Shown here: positions 54,065-64,000 of the stretch, piece after piece
Layout of the letters: each line of letters begins with the position of its first letter
Position numbering within the stretch: the stretch's first letter is position 1
NCBI GenBank assembly: GCA_913063375.1
Contig: CAJXXR010000001.1
Location: forward strand, 186,001-250,000
Direction: 5' to 3'
Origin: an uncultured Flavobacteriales bacterium
GTDB taxonomy: Bacteria; Bacteroidota; Bacteroidia; Flavobacteriales; CAJXXR01
Length of the DNA stretch: 64,000 nucleotides
Notes under the pieces: generated by a model
Seen by the model: only the letters and a program-made list of their open reading frames with translations
Told to the model about the DNA's origin: nothing
Databases searched by the model: none
Made by a program: the position numbers and the translations under genes

Positions 54065-55072
54065 CTATTTTTGAATTCTTTCAAATCTAGCGGTTTTCTC
54101 TTTACCAAAATATCGATAAAAACCAGTAGGCTTATCTATTACCAAAACGGTACTATCTAGGCTGTAGATTTTCAATAGTTCATATCCCCTTCTCCCCTTT
54201 TCAAAATAGATATATTCATGGGTAGTATTCAATCTAAAACTATTCTTGTTTTGTAGACCGTAGATCCTATTGTTAATAGTATCACTTCCAATATCTAGAT
54301 AAAACATATAATCTTTCCCTTCTCTACCTGGGGGAGGTGGCGGAGGTGGTGGAACAGAACCCAAATTCATTTCATTATATGGGAATACCCAATTCCCCAA
54401 AAGACCTGTGGTATCCTTTTTATAGGCTAATGGACTCAATTTGAAGGGTATTATTTTTTGATAAAACGCGCTGAGATGGATATCGGTATTTACAACAGAG
54501 TCAACCAGGTAAACAGATTTAAACCATTCCCCCATTACAATAAAGTTCAAACCCTTATAATTTGAAGTAGTCCAAGGTTTAACTCCAGCATTATTATCAA
54601 TATAAATGAAGACGCTATCATTTAAAAAATCGAAGGTATCGGTAATATTATTACCCTCCAAGGCAAAAACCTTGTCTACTAAATGAATAGTTGTTTCCTG
54701 CTTTGGATTTCTCAATCGTGTGAATCCCCATTTGAATATATCACCAGTATTTCGGTGCACAATAAATTCCAATTCTTCATTCTTTAATTTACTTATATAC
54801 AGGGTATCATCCGCTATATAAATAGCCGAATCTTTTAATTTGTAAGGCGTTATAGAGATAGTATCAATATCATATTGTAAATCTTTTATAAAATTCTTTA
54901 CAATAATTTCATCAGAAGAAATATCCAATAATATATTCAATTCATGTTCATAAGGTGCTTTTCCCATCTCTTTTTTATACAAACCCATCCAAATTCCCTC
55001 AATAGAAGGTTCTTCGGTACAAGAAGTCAATAGAAATAGTACACCTAAAAGTAGTCCTATAAAATTTTTCAT
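54065..55072 (-). CDS. Lipoprotein of unknown function, 335 aa
   Basis: Lipobox LLTSC near Cys18 from ATG 55072. Mature part is beta-rich and acidic with a run of eight prolines (SVPPPPPPPPG) about two thirds along. The repeat of proline codons is a site for slippage. No family recognised. Confidence 0.65.
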   Translation of the reverse strand: MKNFIGLLLGVLFLLTSCTEEPSIEGIWMGLYKKEMGKAPYEHELNILLDISSDEIIVKNFIKDLQYDIDTISITPYKLKDSAIYIADDTLYISKLKNEELEFIVHRNTGDIFKWGFTRLRNPKQETTIHLVDKVFALEGNNITDTFDFLNDSVFIYIDNNAGVKPWTTSNYKGLNFIVMGEWFKSVYLVDSVVNTDIHLSAFYQKIIPFKLSPLAYKKDTTGLLGNWVFPYNEMNLGSVPPPPPPPPGREGKDYMFYLDIGSDTINNRIYGLQNKNSFRLNTTHEYIYFEKGRRGYELLKIYSLDSTVLVIDKPTGFYRYFGKEKTARFERIQK

Positions 55073-55231
55073 TCGCTTTTCATTATTCACATTTCAATGT
55101 ACAAGAAATTTATATCTTGCCAAAGATTAGTCAAGAATGAAATGCAACTGATCAATTTCAATTTTTCAGTACTTGTATAATTAAGCTTTGTAAATAAGGC
55201 TATTATCACATTCTTTTAAACCACCCAGCCC

Positions 55232-55990
55232 TTGGAAGCAAACATAGATGTATTTCTTGTAGATGATGAGCAAAAGGCCTTAGATAGTTTATCTAAAGTA
55301 CTCAGCACCTTTTTCAACAATATCACCATTTTGGGTACTGCCCAAAATGTAGACGATGCATTTGCCCAAATAGTAGAAAAAAAGCCACAACTGGTATTCC
55401 TAGACATTGAGATGGGTGCAAAAAGTGGTTTCCAACTGTTGGAGAAGTTTGCCGAAATAGACTTTCATGTCGCTTTTGTTACGGCCCATGAAGAGTTTGC
55501 ATTACAGGCAATTAAGTTCTCTGCCTTAGACTATATCATTAAGCCTGCTGGAATTAGCGATCTAAAGATTCTACTGGATAAAGTGCGTAAAAAGGCCAAG
55601 TCTGTATCCGATGAAATGAAAGTGAAACAGCTTTTCGGAAACTTTCTTACCGAAGACAAAAGAGAGCATAAAATCACCCTTCCTGTATCCGATGGCTTTG
55701 AATTTGTGAAGGTAGACAATATCCTCTACCTAAGAGCAGATGGGAGTTATACCCAATTCCAATTGAAAGACGGCAGTAAAATCACCTCTTCCAAAAACCT
55801 AAAATTCTTTGAAGAGATTCTTAGCAGTTATGGTTTTTATAGAATCCACAACTCCACGTTGATCAGCCTAAAGTACATCAAGAAAATAAGCAAGGCTGCA
55901 GGAGGAAATGTCATTATGGAAGATAACTCTGAATGGGGAATTTCTAGAAATAGAAAAGAAGAATTCCTAAGACTTATCGCCATAAAATAA
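55232..55990 (+). CDS. LytTR-family response regulator
   Basis: Receiver domain 1-125 with acidic pocket VDDE (D11/D12), phospho-acceptor D58 in VFLDIEM and K104 in IIKPAG; LytTR DNA-binding domain about 145-250 (GFEFVKVDNILYLRADGSYTQF ... FYRIHNSTLISLKYIKKI). Pairs with the LytS-type kinase 19 bases downstream. Start is TTG 55232. Confidence 0.9.
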   Translation: MEANIDVFLVDDEQKALDSLSKVLSTFFNNITILGTAQNVDDAFAQIVEKKPQLVFLDIEMGAKSGFQLLEKFAEIDFHVAFVTAHEEFALQAIKFSALDYIIKPAGISDLKILLDKVRKKAKSVSDEMKVKQLFGNFLTEDKREHKITLPVSDGFEFVKVDNILYLRADGSYTQFQLKDGSKITSSKNLKFFEEILSSYGFYRIHNSTLISLKYIKKISKAAGGNVIMEDNSEWGISRNRKEEFLRLIAIK

Positions 55991-56009
55991 TCGATTCCAA
56001 TATCTAGGT

Positions 56010-57824
56010 ATGCAGCTATACAGACTTTTACTTTTCCTCCTATTGCCTTTTACTTCCATTGCTCAAAATACACAGCATAGCAATGAAATGTTTAGGGATA
56101 CAGAACAAAATAGAATGTTCTCAGATTCACTGATGAATGAAGCTATTAATATTTCTAGCCGTTCTGTAGACAGCACACTGCTCTTTTTGGATGAATTGAT
56201 TGCCAATTATAGACTGCAAGGTTTCGACTATGGCTATGCAAGAGCGATCTCGTTAAAGGGCTGGTTTCTGAACTTCCAAACCAAATATGAGGAAGGTTTA
56301 ACCTTAGGACATGAAGCGCTTAAGATTCAAAAACAACTGGGCGATTCCCTGGGTATAGGAAAAACATTAAACAGACTAGGTCTCTCCAATATCTATTTCC
56401 AAAGAGAAAAGGAAGCTCATAAATATTTGGGGCAAGCACTCATCTATTTCAAGGCCTTAAATGATACGCTTCAAATTGACCAGGTATTGAACAACTTGGG
56501 GGTCCTTTCCATAGAGTTGGAAGAGTATGAGAAAGGAATTGATTATTACAGTCAATCTCTTGAACTAAGAAAAATCAAGAAGAAATACTTTTGGGAAGCC
56601 TACTCGTATTATAATATAGCAGAAGCTTTCAGCTATCTCAATGAAAAAGATAGTGTAGAAAAGTATTTTGACCTGGCCCTATTCACCTTTAAAAACAAAT
56701 CTGAAGCCGGGAAGGTTCCAGCAATGATATATTATGGTATAGCCAATTGGAACATAACTTCAATGGACTATGAGAAGGCTATAAAAAATGGGCATATTGC
56801 CTTAGAAAAAGCAATAGCCAAGAATAATAAAGAAATGACTTTTGCTGTCACAACTGCATTGGTAGAAGGATATAGTGGTCTTGGCAATTATAAAAAAGCG
56901 TTTGAATACCAAACGGAAGCTTTTGAACAAGGACAGCGAATAGACAGTCTGAATAATGGGGTGAAGATTGCAGAAATTGAAGAAAAATACAACAGTGCTG
57001 AAAATCAAAGGCAAATCGTTGAACTAGAAAATAAGGATCTAGAAAATACGAATAAAATCAATGGACTAATGTCCATACTTATATACTACGCTTTGACAAT
57101 TTTAGCAGGAGGTGCCCTACTCAGCGTCCTATTAATACGAAAAAAGCAGAAAAGAGCAATTCAAAAGGAAACATTAGAAAAGAACTTAGCCGAAATTAAA
57201 TTGATGGCGCTACAGTCACAAATGAACCCTCATTTCATCTTTAACTGTATCAATACAGCCCAAAGTTTTGTACTAAACGACAAAAAGCAGGAAGCCTATA
57301 TCTATTTATCCAACTTTGCAAAACTACTACGCTCAGTACTCATTCATTCCAGCAAGACCTATATTCCATTAGAGGATGAAGTAGCACAATTAAGAATCTA
57401 TATAGAACTAGAAGCCATCCGATTTGATGAAAACTTTGATTATGAAATTCATATAGATCCGGCATTGGAAAATGGCGTTTACGAAGTCCCAGGTATGATC
57501 TTGCAGTCTTTTGTGGAAAATGCCATATTGCACGGAATCAATAATCTAAAAGACAAACATGGTCATCTAAGCTTAAATTTCCAGATGCAGGGAGACTTAC
57601 TGAAATGTGAAATTAGGGACAACGGAATTGGTAGAAAAGCAGCCCAAGCTATTAAAGAAAGTAAGTCGGCACACTACCCTTCTGCAGCCTTACCGAATAT
57701 CAGTGAACGTATTGAAATCTTACGTGAGATAACGGATAGAAAAGTAGAAATTAGCATTGAAGACCTATCTGAAAATGGGGTAGCTACAGGTACTAACGTA
57801 GTATTATACCTTCCTATTCAATAA
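56010..57824 (+). CDS. TPR-containing sensor histidine kinase (LytS/YehU type)
   Basis: 604 residues: signal peptide (1-18), periplasmic tetratricopeptide repeats (about 60-330), one membrane helix (about 351-374), then the His_kinase domain with LKLMALQSQMNPHFIFNCINT-type box (phospho-acceptor H408) and an HATPase region with VENAILHGINN and DNGIGRKAA. It should phosphorylate the LytTR regulator directly upstream. The signal is unknown. Confidence 0.9.
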   Translation: MQLYRLLLFLLLPFTSIAQNTQHSNEMFRDTEQNRMFSDSLMNEAINISSRSVDSTLLFLDELIANYRLQGFDYGYARAISLKGWFLNFQTKYEEGLTLGHEALKIQKQLGDSLGIGKTLNRLGLSNIYFQREKEAHKYLGQALIYFKALNDTLQIDQVLNNLGVLSIELEEYEKGIDYYSQSLELRKIKKKYFWEAYSYYNIAEAFSYLNEKDSVEKYFDLALFTFKNKSEAGKVPAMIYYGIANWNITSMDYEKAIKNGHIALEKAIAKNNKEMTFAVTTALVEGYSGLGNYKKAFEYQTEAFEQGQRIDSLNNGVKIAEIEEKYNSAENQRQIVELENKDLENTNKINGLMSILIYYALTILAGGALLSVLLIRKKQKRAIQKETLEKNLAEIKLMALQSQMNPHFIFNCINTAQSFVLNDKKQEAYIYLSNFAKLLRSVLIHSSKTYIPLEDEVAQLRIYIELEAIRFDENFDYEIHIDPALENGVYEVPGMILQSFVENAILHGINNLKDKHGHLSLNFQMQGDLLKCEIRDNGIGRKAAQAIKESKSAHYPSAALPNISERIEILREITDRKVEISIEDLSENGVATGTNVVLYLPIQ

Positions 57825-57947
57825 CTAGAAAAACCGAAGGTTAATTGATATATGCCATCTATTGGTTAAAAGCAACCATTCACAAAGTTTAACCTTTTAA
57901 GAACATTCTAAAACGTACTTTTGGAACGAACTCTTAAAAGTATTAGC

Positions 57948-59843
57948 ATGGTACGTATCACACTTTTCGCATTTTTCATGGCTGCCCAATTGACATCATG
58001 GGCCCAAACTACCGGGAATATTGAAGCTTCGGTAAATTTCATGGATGAATCTCGAATCATTTCTGGATTTGTTCCCACTTCGTATGATTCTACGCAACAA
58101 TACAAACTATTCGTTGGTTTACACGGATTAGGTGATAACTCCAATAACTACAGATCTGCCATAATCAACAATGGTTGGGACGATATATTCGATCAAACAA
58201 TCTTCTTATGTCCTGATGGTGGAGATGATGGCAATAGTGATTTTAATGTACCTGCTGGTGATGAGGCGATCATTCAGGAATGTATCAACTATGCATTGGA
58301 CAACTACAATATAGATACCACTGATATTATTCTACAAGGATTTTCATTGGGTGGTCGTGCAGCTATGAAATACGGTTTAAATCATCCAGAGAAGTTCAAA
58401 GGACTGATGTTGAACACCCCAGCTATACAAGGTGTAAACGATGCTTTGAATACAATGGCAGACAGTAACAATGTAGATTTTGAATATTCCAACGCGGATC
58501 AAATACCAATGTTTATAACCATTGGAGATCAAGATGATTTGTACCACTATACCTTAAATGCGGTATATCCTATCTTAAAGAAAAACAATGGCCAATTGAA
58601 ATACGAGGTAATTGCAGGATTGGGACATAGTATTCCATCCAATGCAATTATGACTGAAGGGATGAATTTCTTCAATCAAACAACGCCTACTAATTTTGAT
58701 GTTGACCTATTTGAAATATCCAATAAAAAGAGGTTCTGTGGATCAGATTTCAGTCCAGAATTTATAGTTAGAAACATAGGAGATTCTACGGTTACCACCC
58801 TTGACATTAATTACGCTATAGATGGTACAGATTATAGCTATACCTGGAATGGAAATATGTTGAGCTTTGACCATGCAGTCATTCAGCTACCCAACCACAC
58901 CCTTTCTGATGGAAATCATTCCTTAGATATTGAGATTGGCCTTATCAATCAAAGCCAAGTAGACGCTCAAGCTGCTAACAATACCTTAAACAAGTCTTTT
59001 ACATCTGGATCAGCGAATTATGAAATAGATTTTTACACAGACTTTGAGAATGATAATACTGACTGGGTTTTTGAAGAAAACTTTAATGTATTTGAATGGG
59101 ATATAAATGATGACGCTAGTAAAAGTGGAGAATATGCACTTTCTAACTTCAATTGCCCATTGGTTTTCGATACCAAAGGTAGAGTAGAAAGTGTGGAAAC
59201 GCCTATCATAAACTTCAGCAATGCAAGTTCAAACCATAGAGTACTAAGTTTTGACCTGGCCTATAACTATCTAAAGTACACCCCTCCATTCGTTACTGAA
59301 ACAATTTATTTTGCCGATACATTAGAGATCTTTATCTCAACAGATTGTGGTGAAACCTATGAAAGTATTTTTAGAAAAGGTGGATATGCTTTAGGAACCT
59401 CAATACCCCTGTTAAATCCAACGACTATTGCCAATTGTATTTTCACTCCTACAGATAACGAGTGGGAAAAAATGGAAATTGATCTTAGCAGCTATTCAGA
59501 GGCCGAGGAAGTACAGATAAAATTCAGTTATGAATCTGCTATGGGTGGAACCATCTATGTGGATAATGTTCAAGTAAATACACAACCCTTGGATATTGAA
59601 GAAGAAGTTGCACTCAACCTAAACCTATCGCCTAATCCAAGCAGTGACTATTTGGTAGTGGAAGGAATAGCATCCGATTTTCAAATCAAGATATTTGATA
59701 TACACGGAAGAATGGTACTCTTAGAAAGTAACCTACAAGGAACCTCCGTAATCAATACTTCAAAATTGATCACCGGCTTTTACCAAGTTGAAATTATAAC
59801 CGGTGAAAAAAGAATGATTGAGCAAATTGTAATTTCTAACTAA
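57948..59843 (+). CDS. Secreted alpha/beta-hydrolase with T9SS sorting tail
   Basis: Signal peptide after ATG 57948 (SWA|Q). An esterase/phospholipase-like alpha/beta hydrolase follows: LFVGLHGLGDNSNNYR, nucleophile GFSLGG (Ser133), acid in ITIGDQDD, and GLGHSIPS with the His. Then a CARDB-like domain, a MAM-like/jelly-roll segment and a type A T9SS tail (LNLSPNPSSDYLVVEG ... GFYQVEIITGEKRMIEQIVIS). Surface esterase; substrate unknown. A TTG at 57921 gives a longer frame but lacks the signal at its start. Confidence 0.85.
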   Translation: MVRITLFAFFMAAQLTSWAQTTGNIEASVNFMDESRIISGFVPTSYDSTQQYKLFVGLHGLGDNSNNYRSAIINNGWDDIFDQTIFLCPDGGDDGNSDFNVPAGDEAIIQECINYALDNYNIDTTDIILQGFSLGGRAAMKYGLNHPEKFKGLMLNTPAIQGVNDALNTMADSNNVDFEYSNADQIPMFITIGDQDDLYHYTLNAVYPILKKNNGQLKYEVIAGLGHSIPSNAIMTEGMNFFNQTTPTNFDVDLFEISNKKRFCGSDFSPEFIVRNIGDSTVTTLDINYAIDGTDYSYTWNGNMLSFDHAVIQLPNHTLSDGNHSLDIEIGLINQSQVDAQAANNTLNKSFTSGSANYEIDFYTDFENDNTDWVFEENFNVFEWDINDDASKSGEYALSNFNCPLVFDTKGRVESVETPIINFSNASSNHRVLSFDLAYNYLKYTPPFVTETIYFADTLEIFISTDCGETYESIFRKGGYALGTSIPLLNPTTIANCIFTPTDNEWEKMEIDLSSYSEAEEVQIKFSYESAMGGTIYVDNVQVNTQPLDIEEEVALNLNLSPNPSSDYLVVEGIASDFQIKIFDIHGRMVLLESNLQGTSVINTSKLITGFYQVEIITGEKRMIEQIVISN

Positions 59844-59865
59844 ATTTATTATTCAATACTAATCA

Positions 59866-59900
59866 AAAGTCCTATCCATTGTGGTAGGACTTTTTTTTTG
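59866..59900 (+). terminator. Rho-independent terminator
   Basis: AAAGTCCTA (59866-59874) pairs with TAGGACTTT (59885-59893), followed by T tract. Confidence 0.88.
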
Positions 59901-59956
59901 TTGGGATATATAAGAATTATTGTAAATTGATTCTACTTTAAGCCTCAAATAAAAGA

Positions 59957-60466
59957 ATGTACGAAAGCCATATTTGTTATAGAATCATAAAAAGCCCATT
60001 GGGACCTTTACTCTTAGGTGCTAGTCCAGTAGGCCTTAGTCTTATCCGTTTTGAATTTGACCCAAGCACAGTCCCCAACTCCGACCCTATTGATTCACCG
60101 TCACACTATTCTATTGAAATACTGAACAATACAGAACTTCAATTAAATGAATACTTCACTAAAAAACGTCTTGATTTTGATATAAAGTTTGACCTGCAGG
60201 GAACCCCATTTCAAGTAAAAGTTTGGAATGCTCTGGTAGCTGTTCCATTCGGAAATACAAGAAGTTATTTGGAACAGTCGAAAAAATTAGGGGATGAAAA
60301 AGCCATCCGTGCAGTAGCTACAGCGAATGGTAAAAACCCCATTCCTATCATTATACCCTGTCATAGAATTATTGGTTCAGATGGAAGTTTGACCGGTTAT
60401 GCTGGAGGCCTTTGGAGAAAACAATTCTTATTGGAATTGGAATCTGATCAGCTCAATCTATTTTAA
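59957..60466 (+). CDS. ogt: Methylated-DNA-protein-cysteine methyltransferase
   Basis: 169 residues; the active site IPCHRIIG (Cys135) follows AVATANGKNPIP and GNTRSYLEQSKKLG, the standard Ogt/MGMT motifs. It transfers the alkyl group of O6-methylguanine to its own cysteine. The N-terminal domain is short. Stand-alone gene. Confidence 0.93.
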   Translation: MYESHICYRIIKSPLGPLLLGASPVGLSLIRFEFDPSTVPNSDPIDSPSHYSIEILNNTELQLNEYFTKKRLDFDIKFDLQGTPFQVKVWNALVAVPFGNTRSYLEQSKKLGDEKAIRAVATANGKNPIPIIIPCHRIIGSDGSLTGYAGGLWRKQFLLELESDQLNLF

Positions 60467-60476
60467 AATACAGAGA

Positions 60477-60935
60477 TTATACTTGGTTGATGGGCTCATC
60501 TTTCATATTTGATATAGTAGCGTCTAAAGCCATTGTATTGAATCTGGTCATCGCGAGGCCCAACCAATCCAAAGAAGCATTAACGGTGCTAAAAGCTTCA
60601 TATTTCACCAGTTTACTTTTCATGTTCAACTGAACAACCATAGTGGAAGCGACATGATCTGGTGTTCGGGAAAGAACAGCCACTCGTACCACCACCTCAG
60701 GATCTATCTCTTTAACTACAAAATTAGCGTAATCAATCAACTCCTCACGACTTAAATTCAGCTCGGCATCCCTAATATCGATGATGAAATTAAAATGAGG
60801 ACTATAAAGTACATGATTGCATACTTCAGACTTCATTTTCTTTATTTGAGAATACAGCAATTGCCCCCGATATACTTGCAGGATTAACTCCATTTCTGGC
60901 AAGATTTTATATTTTGAAATATTTTTAGCTTCCAT
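60477..60935 (-). CDS. STAS/SpoIIAA-like protein, 152 aa
   Basis: Small soluble protein with FNFIIDIRDAELNLSREELIDYANFV, reminiscent of SpoIIAA-like/STAS modules common in Bacteroidota. Starts at ATG 60935 (a TTG at 60947 is in frame). Role unknown. Confidence 0.6.
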   Translation of the reverse strand: MEAKNISKYKILPEMELILQVYRGQLLYSQIKKMKSEVCNHVLYSPHFNFIIDIRDAELNLSREELIDYANFVVKEIDPEVVVRVAVLSRTPDHVASTMVVQLNMKSKLVKYEAFSTVNASLDWLGLAMTRFNTMALDATISNMKDEPINQV

Positions 60936-61214
60936 AATTTCTTTCAAAATTCAAAAGAGGGATTGTTTAAGGGAAGAATAAGATACAAAATATTTTATTA
61001 ATGAATACTACACTCTAGCCTAAGCAGAGCACAGAAAACTAACAAAACGCTAAGACAAAGGCTTACATGAATAAATTATGAAAACACAAGATAAAGATTG
61101 TCAACACTTTAGAAACACAGCTTATTGTTTTAATAGCGATGAACTACCAGCCTACAGAAAAATAACAATTAAGTTGTATAAATTATAATCTCACAAGCAT
61201 ACCTTAAAGCGTAG

Positions 61215-64000
61215 CTATTGCTTTACAATTTTGATGGAATGTGTAAAACCAGCGTCATCAATAATCTCTAGAAGATATAGACCAGCTGTTATATTCAGAT
61301 TCATCTCATAACTATCCGATGAATAGATAGCGTATTCCTGAATCAACTGCCCTGTTAGTGTACTTAGCTTTATTTGAACATGCGCGTACTCTTTTCCGAA
61401 ATAGACACCAAGCTTCCCTGTTGTAGGGTTAGGATATGCTACAAATTTAGATTCCCCAACATGAACTCCATAAAAATCAATAGCATAGGTCGTATCATAA
61501 GAACACAATTCGTTTTCCAATTTCACATTCAAATTTAGAATCTCATTATCATAAGCTAAATATATAAAACCATCTAAACCAGAATGAATGGTATCATTGT
61601 TCAAAGTCCAAACCGAATTTGTCAAATACACATCAGTCATAATGACTTCAATACCTATTGAATCAATTCCAATTGAATAGCTATTTTTCATTTCATCACA
61701 ATCAAATATTCTATTTTGTGTTGTATTAGAAAGTATAGCGCCATTTCCATCCAAATTGAAATATCCCGTATTCAAAATGGAGTCCCCCATAACAACATCA
61801 TCAGAAGTATTTACTTTGTATTTTATAAAACCATGTGATTCTATTTCAGAACCATAAGCAGGAAGTAAATTGATAGCATCAAATTTAAAACTCACTTCCC
61901 TACTGTAAAGATCTACAGACACTTGCCCTTCATGAGATTGTGCAACCATAGTAAAGGAACTTATATCTAAGCCTATATCTAAAGTATCTATCACTTCAAT
62001 ATTTTGAATGATATAATACCCAGGGTTTTGGAATCGAATGGTATATTCTAATTCATTTTCAGCAAGGATATAGCCTTCTTCTCCTATATATGGAACTACT
62101 TGTTTATTGAATGGTTGATTTTCACATTGAACAATTTCAGTAAAACCTAAAGAATCAACGCCTATTAATACACTTGTATCTATATAGACCATTAGTGAAT
62201 GATCCAAACTATCAATATGATCAGGTAATACAACTTGAACTTTAATCTCTATTAGTTCGGAACTATTAAAATTAGTGAACTTATAATACAAAGATCTTCC
62301 AATAATAGTATCAGGAAGAGGTGATGAACCTAAGTATGTTACCGAATCACTTAAACTATAAACAATTCTTCCTGAATCAATACGAGAACCTAAATTTCGA
62401 ACTAAGATAGTATGCAAAATTGAATCTCCGCAAATAGGAAGTGAACCTATAACATCTGATTCTATTTTTAGATCGTGTAAAGGATAAATACCTATATAAA
62501 TAGTTGTGTCTGTATGTTGGATACTATCTACTATAACGTTCCTATATAGTGAATCAACAGCCCCCCAAATAGCAGTATCCATCATTAAAGTAAAGCTATA
62601 TTCACCTATTGAGTCCAAATAAACGGAACTAGTTGAATCCAAATTCTGATGTAAAATTGCTAAGGGTTGAACCTCAATCATTGGCTGATAATAAGTAATA
62701 TCTAAACTATCGTAAATACCATTTAAATTGATATCCACAAAAGGTTCAACTTGCACATTCAAGTAATCACCAAGCAATGAGTTTTCAAAAATGGAAATAG
62801 AACCCACACCTCCCTCCCCAGAAATGAAATCTACATCTCCATCAAGGTCAAAATCCCTAGCTGTTATAAATTTTAATTGGTTAATACTATTCTCTATAAA
62901 TTGATGTGAAAAATTTTGATTCCCATCGTTTTCATACCAACCAGAAGAAGCACTATTCCAATTGGATACAACTAAATCTAGATCTCCATCATTATTAATA
63001 TCATTTACAACTACCTCTCTATTTCCCGCGGAAATGGAAAATAAATCATGTTCTTCAAAAGACATCATACCATCATTTTCATACCACAAAACATCAGTTA
63101 TATTAAGTGGATTATAAGTCCCCACAATATCAAAATCCCCATCTTTATCAAAATCAACCGGATTGAAATTATAACTATTGGAAATGATTGTGTCAATTTG
63201 GTTATATGTAAATCCTTCATTACCATCATTTTCAAGCCATAAAAACTTTCCATTGTACAGATCAAAATCACCATCTAAATCAAAATCTACTACCTTTAAG
63301 CTTTGAAAATTGTTGTTTGTTGTTAATAATGTGTCAACTGTGAAATTTTCATTTCCATCATTTCTATAACAGACAATAGTATTTACAAAATAGGGGTTTT
63401 GAATGGGTACTATAATATCCAAATCACCATCCAAATCAATATCCTCAACACTAGCAGTAGGAACGTCAAAAGAATTAATAGCTGAGCCTATGTTGTGCAC
63501 AGAGAACGATTCATTACCATCATTTTTAAGCCATATCAAATTATTGGCATGGGTGATAATATCCATATGAGTATCCCCATCTAGATCTACTGGAATAGAC
63601 CCGAATAGCGACCTTAGTTCTCCAGTTATACCACGATAAAACAATGGATGATGTTTAAACTTATAATCACCTAAATTCTCATGCCATTGAACCACTTTCG
63701 TATGCCTATCACCGGTCACCAAATCAAGATCTCCATCCCCATCCATATCTGCAGGAGCTGCCTTTCTTATATTTTTTGCATACCCAATTATATTTATAGG
63801 ATCGAAATTCCCATTTCCATCATTCTCAAAACAGTGTAAATCAGAATCTCCCAGATTTTGTATAATTAAATCGGGATCAAAATCATTATCAATATCTGCT
63901 ATATGTAAATCCCAGATTTGTTTAAAAATAGATGGTGATACCGTGGAAGTAAAATTTTGGAATCCATCATTTTTCAAAATAGCCAATTTAGAAGTAGAAC
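61215..64000 (-). CDS. FG-GAP/VCBS-repeat surface protein with T9SS tail (5' end outside window)
   Basis: The frame stays open to the right edge, so the N-terminus is missing; at least 927 residues are present. The first 400 hold many FG-GAP-type repeats of the form ENDGNGNF...DMDGDGDLDLV / DLDGDFDLYN, with calcium-binding DxDxDG loops. Several bacterial Ig/DUF11-like domains follow (LEYTIRFQNPGYYIIQNIEVIDTLD). The C-terminus (YPNPTTGKLGVYFGK ... GLYLLEIIDDAGFTHSIKIVKQ) is a type A T9SS sorting domain. A large secreted adhesin-like protein. Confidence 0.92.
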   Translation of the reverse strand, partial: STSKLAILKNDGFQNFTSTVSPSIFKQIWDLHIADIDNDFDPDLIIQNLGDSDLHCFENDGNGNFDPINIIGYAKNIRKAAPADMDGDGDLDLVTGDRHTKVVQWHENLGDYKFKHHPLFYRGITGELRSLFGSIPVDLDGDTHMDIITHANNLIWLKNDGNESFSVHNIGSAINSFDVPTASVEDIDLDGDLDIIVPIQNPYFVNTIVCYRNDGNENFTVDTLLTTNNNFQSLKVVDFDLDGDFDLYNGKFLWLENDGNEGFTYNQIDTIISNSYNFNPVDFDKDGDFDIVGTYNPLNITDVLWYENDGMMSFEEHDLFSISAGNREVVVNDINNDGDLDLVVSNWNSASSGWYENDGNQNFSHQFIENSINQLKFITARDFDLDGDVDFISGEGGVGSISIFENSLLGDYLNVQVEPFVDINLNGIYDSLDITYYQPMIEVQPLAILHQNLDSTSSVYLDSIGEYSFTLMMDTAIWGAVDSLYRNVIVDSIQHTDTTIYIGIYPLHDLKIESDVIGSLPICGDSILHTILVRNLGSRIDSGRIVYSLSDSVTYLGSSPLPDTIIGRSLYYKFTNFNSSELIEIKVQVVLPDHIDSLDHSLMVYIDTSVLIGVDSLGFTEIVQCENQPFNKQVVPYIGEEGYILAENELEYTIRFQNPGYYIIQNIEVIDTLDIGLDISSFTMVAQSHEGQVSVDLYSREVSFKFDAINLLPAYGSEIESHGFIKYKVNTSDDVVMGDSILNTGYFNLDGNGAILSNTTQNRIFDCDEMKNSYSIGIDSIGIEVIMTDVYLTNSVWTLNNDTIHSGLDGFIYLAYDNEILNLNVKLENELCSYDTTYAIDFYGVHVGESKFVAYPNPTTGKLGVYFGKEYAHVQIKLSTLTGQLIQEYAIYSSDSYEMNLNITAGLYLLEIIDDAGFTHSIKIVKQ

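Noticed and set aside
63048..63242. 64-aa plus-strand ORF inside the FG-GAP gene
   Set aside because: Antisense to repeated calcium-binding motifs; Ile-rich shadow frame.
1..64000. tRNA, rRNA or CRISPR loci
   Set aside because: Reading both strands I found no tRNA-like cloverleaf with a conserved T-loop, no rRNA signature and no regularly spaced repeat array; a tRNAscan or CRISPR search could still find weak cases.

Overview
The window reads as chromosomal DNA of an AT-rich Bacteroidota bacterium, probably a marine Flavobacteriia- or Saprospiria-like lineage. Support: three large secreted proteins with a type IX secretion (T9SS) C-terminal sorting region, many Bacteroidota-type lipoproteins, promoters of the TTTG/TTG - N18-20 - TAnnTTTG form, weak ribosome binding sites, and a LytTR regulator paired with a TPR sensor kinase. 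I see no rRNA, tRNA, CRISPR array or transposase gene.

Region 1 (1-33.5 kb). A PLP enzyme of the Cys/Met family opens the window. About 37 genes follow, almost all on the + strand and mostly single units with their own leader. They are a mix of small secreted proteins, lipoproteins, membrane proteins and stand-alone enzymes: a GH25 lysozyme, a LamG/T9SS protein, a methyltransferase, DUF2071, two GNAT acetyltransferases, a subclass B1 metallo-beta-lactamase, a divergent HxlR regulator/NTF2-like pair with palindromic operators, SRPBCC proteins and a SUKH-domain protein. Short direct repeats recur between these genes, so the stretch looks like an accessory region built by successive additions and decay.

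Region 2 (33.5-45 kb). Minus-strand lipoprotein, SRPBCC and large T9SS genes come first. Two almost identical cold-shock genes follow, each with its own promoter and terminator. A 638-residue protein with a candidate Cys-His-Asp triad comes next and is followed directly by the last 13 codons plus terminator of a third cold-shock gene. This is a scar of rearrangement. A LURP-one/scramblase-like protein, small membrane proteins and a RadC-like JAB protein complete the region.

Region 3 (44.7-49.3 kb). Two adjacent reverse transcriptases, both with a YVDD catalytic box and only one base apart, look like a type 3 defence-associated RT system (DRT3: Drt3a/UG3 plus Drt3b/UG8). The RNA component is not annotated. 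I point to two candidates: a structured 5' region with a perfect 22-bp palindrome, and a 3' flank with CACACACA followed by a 9-bp hairpin. This is the most exciting system in the window.

Region 4 (49.3-64 kb). An HD-like phosphohydrolase is followed by an NAD module: a NAMPT-family enzyme and a divergent PRPP-synthetase-like protein, transcribed away from an NrtR-type Nudix regulator. Three copies of a 21-bp operator (TTTGCGT-N7-ACACAAA) lie between them and over the nrtR start. Then come DUF2461, a lipoprotein, a LytTR regulator with its kinase, a secreted esterase with T9SS tail, a methylated-DNA repair protein and a large FG-GAP/T9SS surface protein that runs off the right edge.
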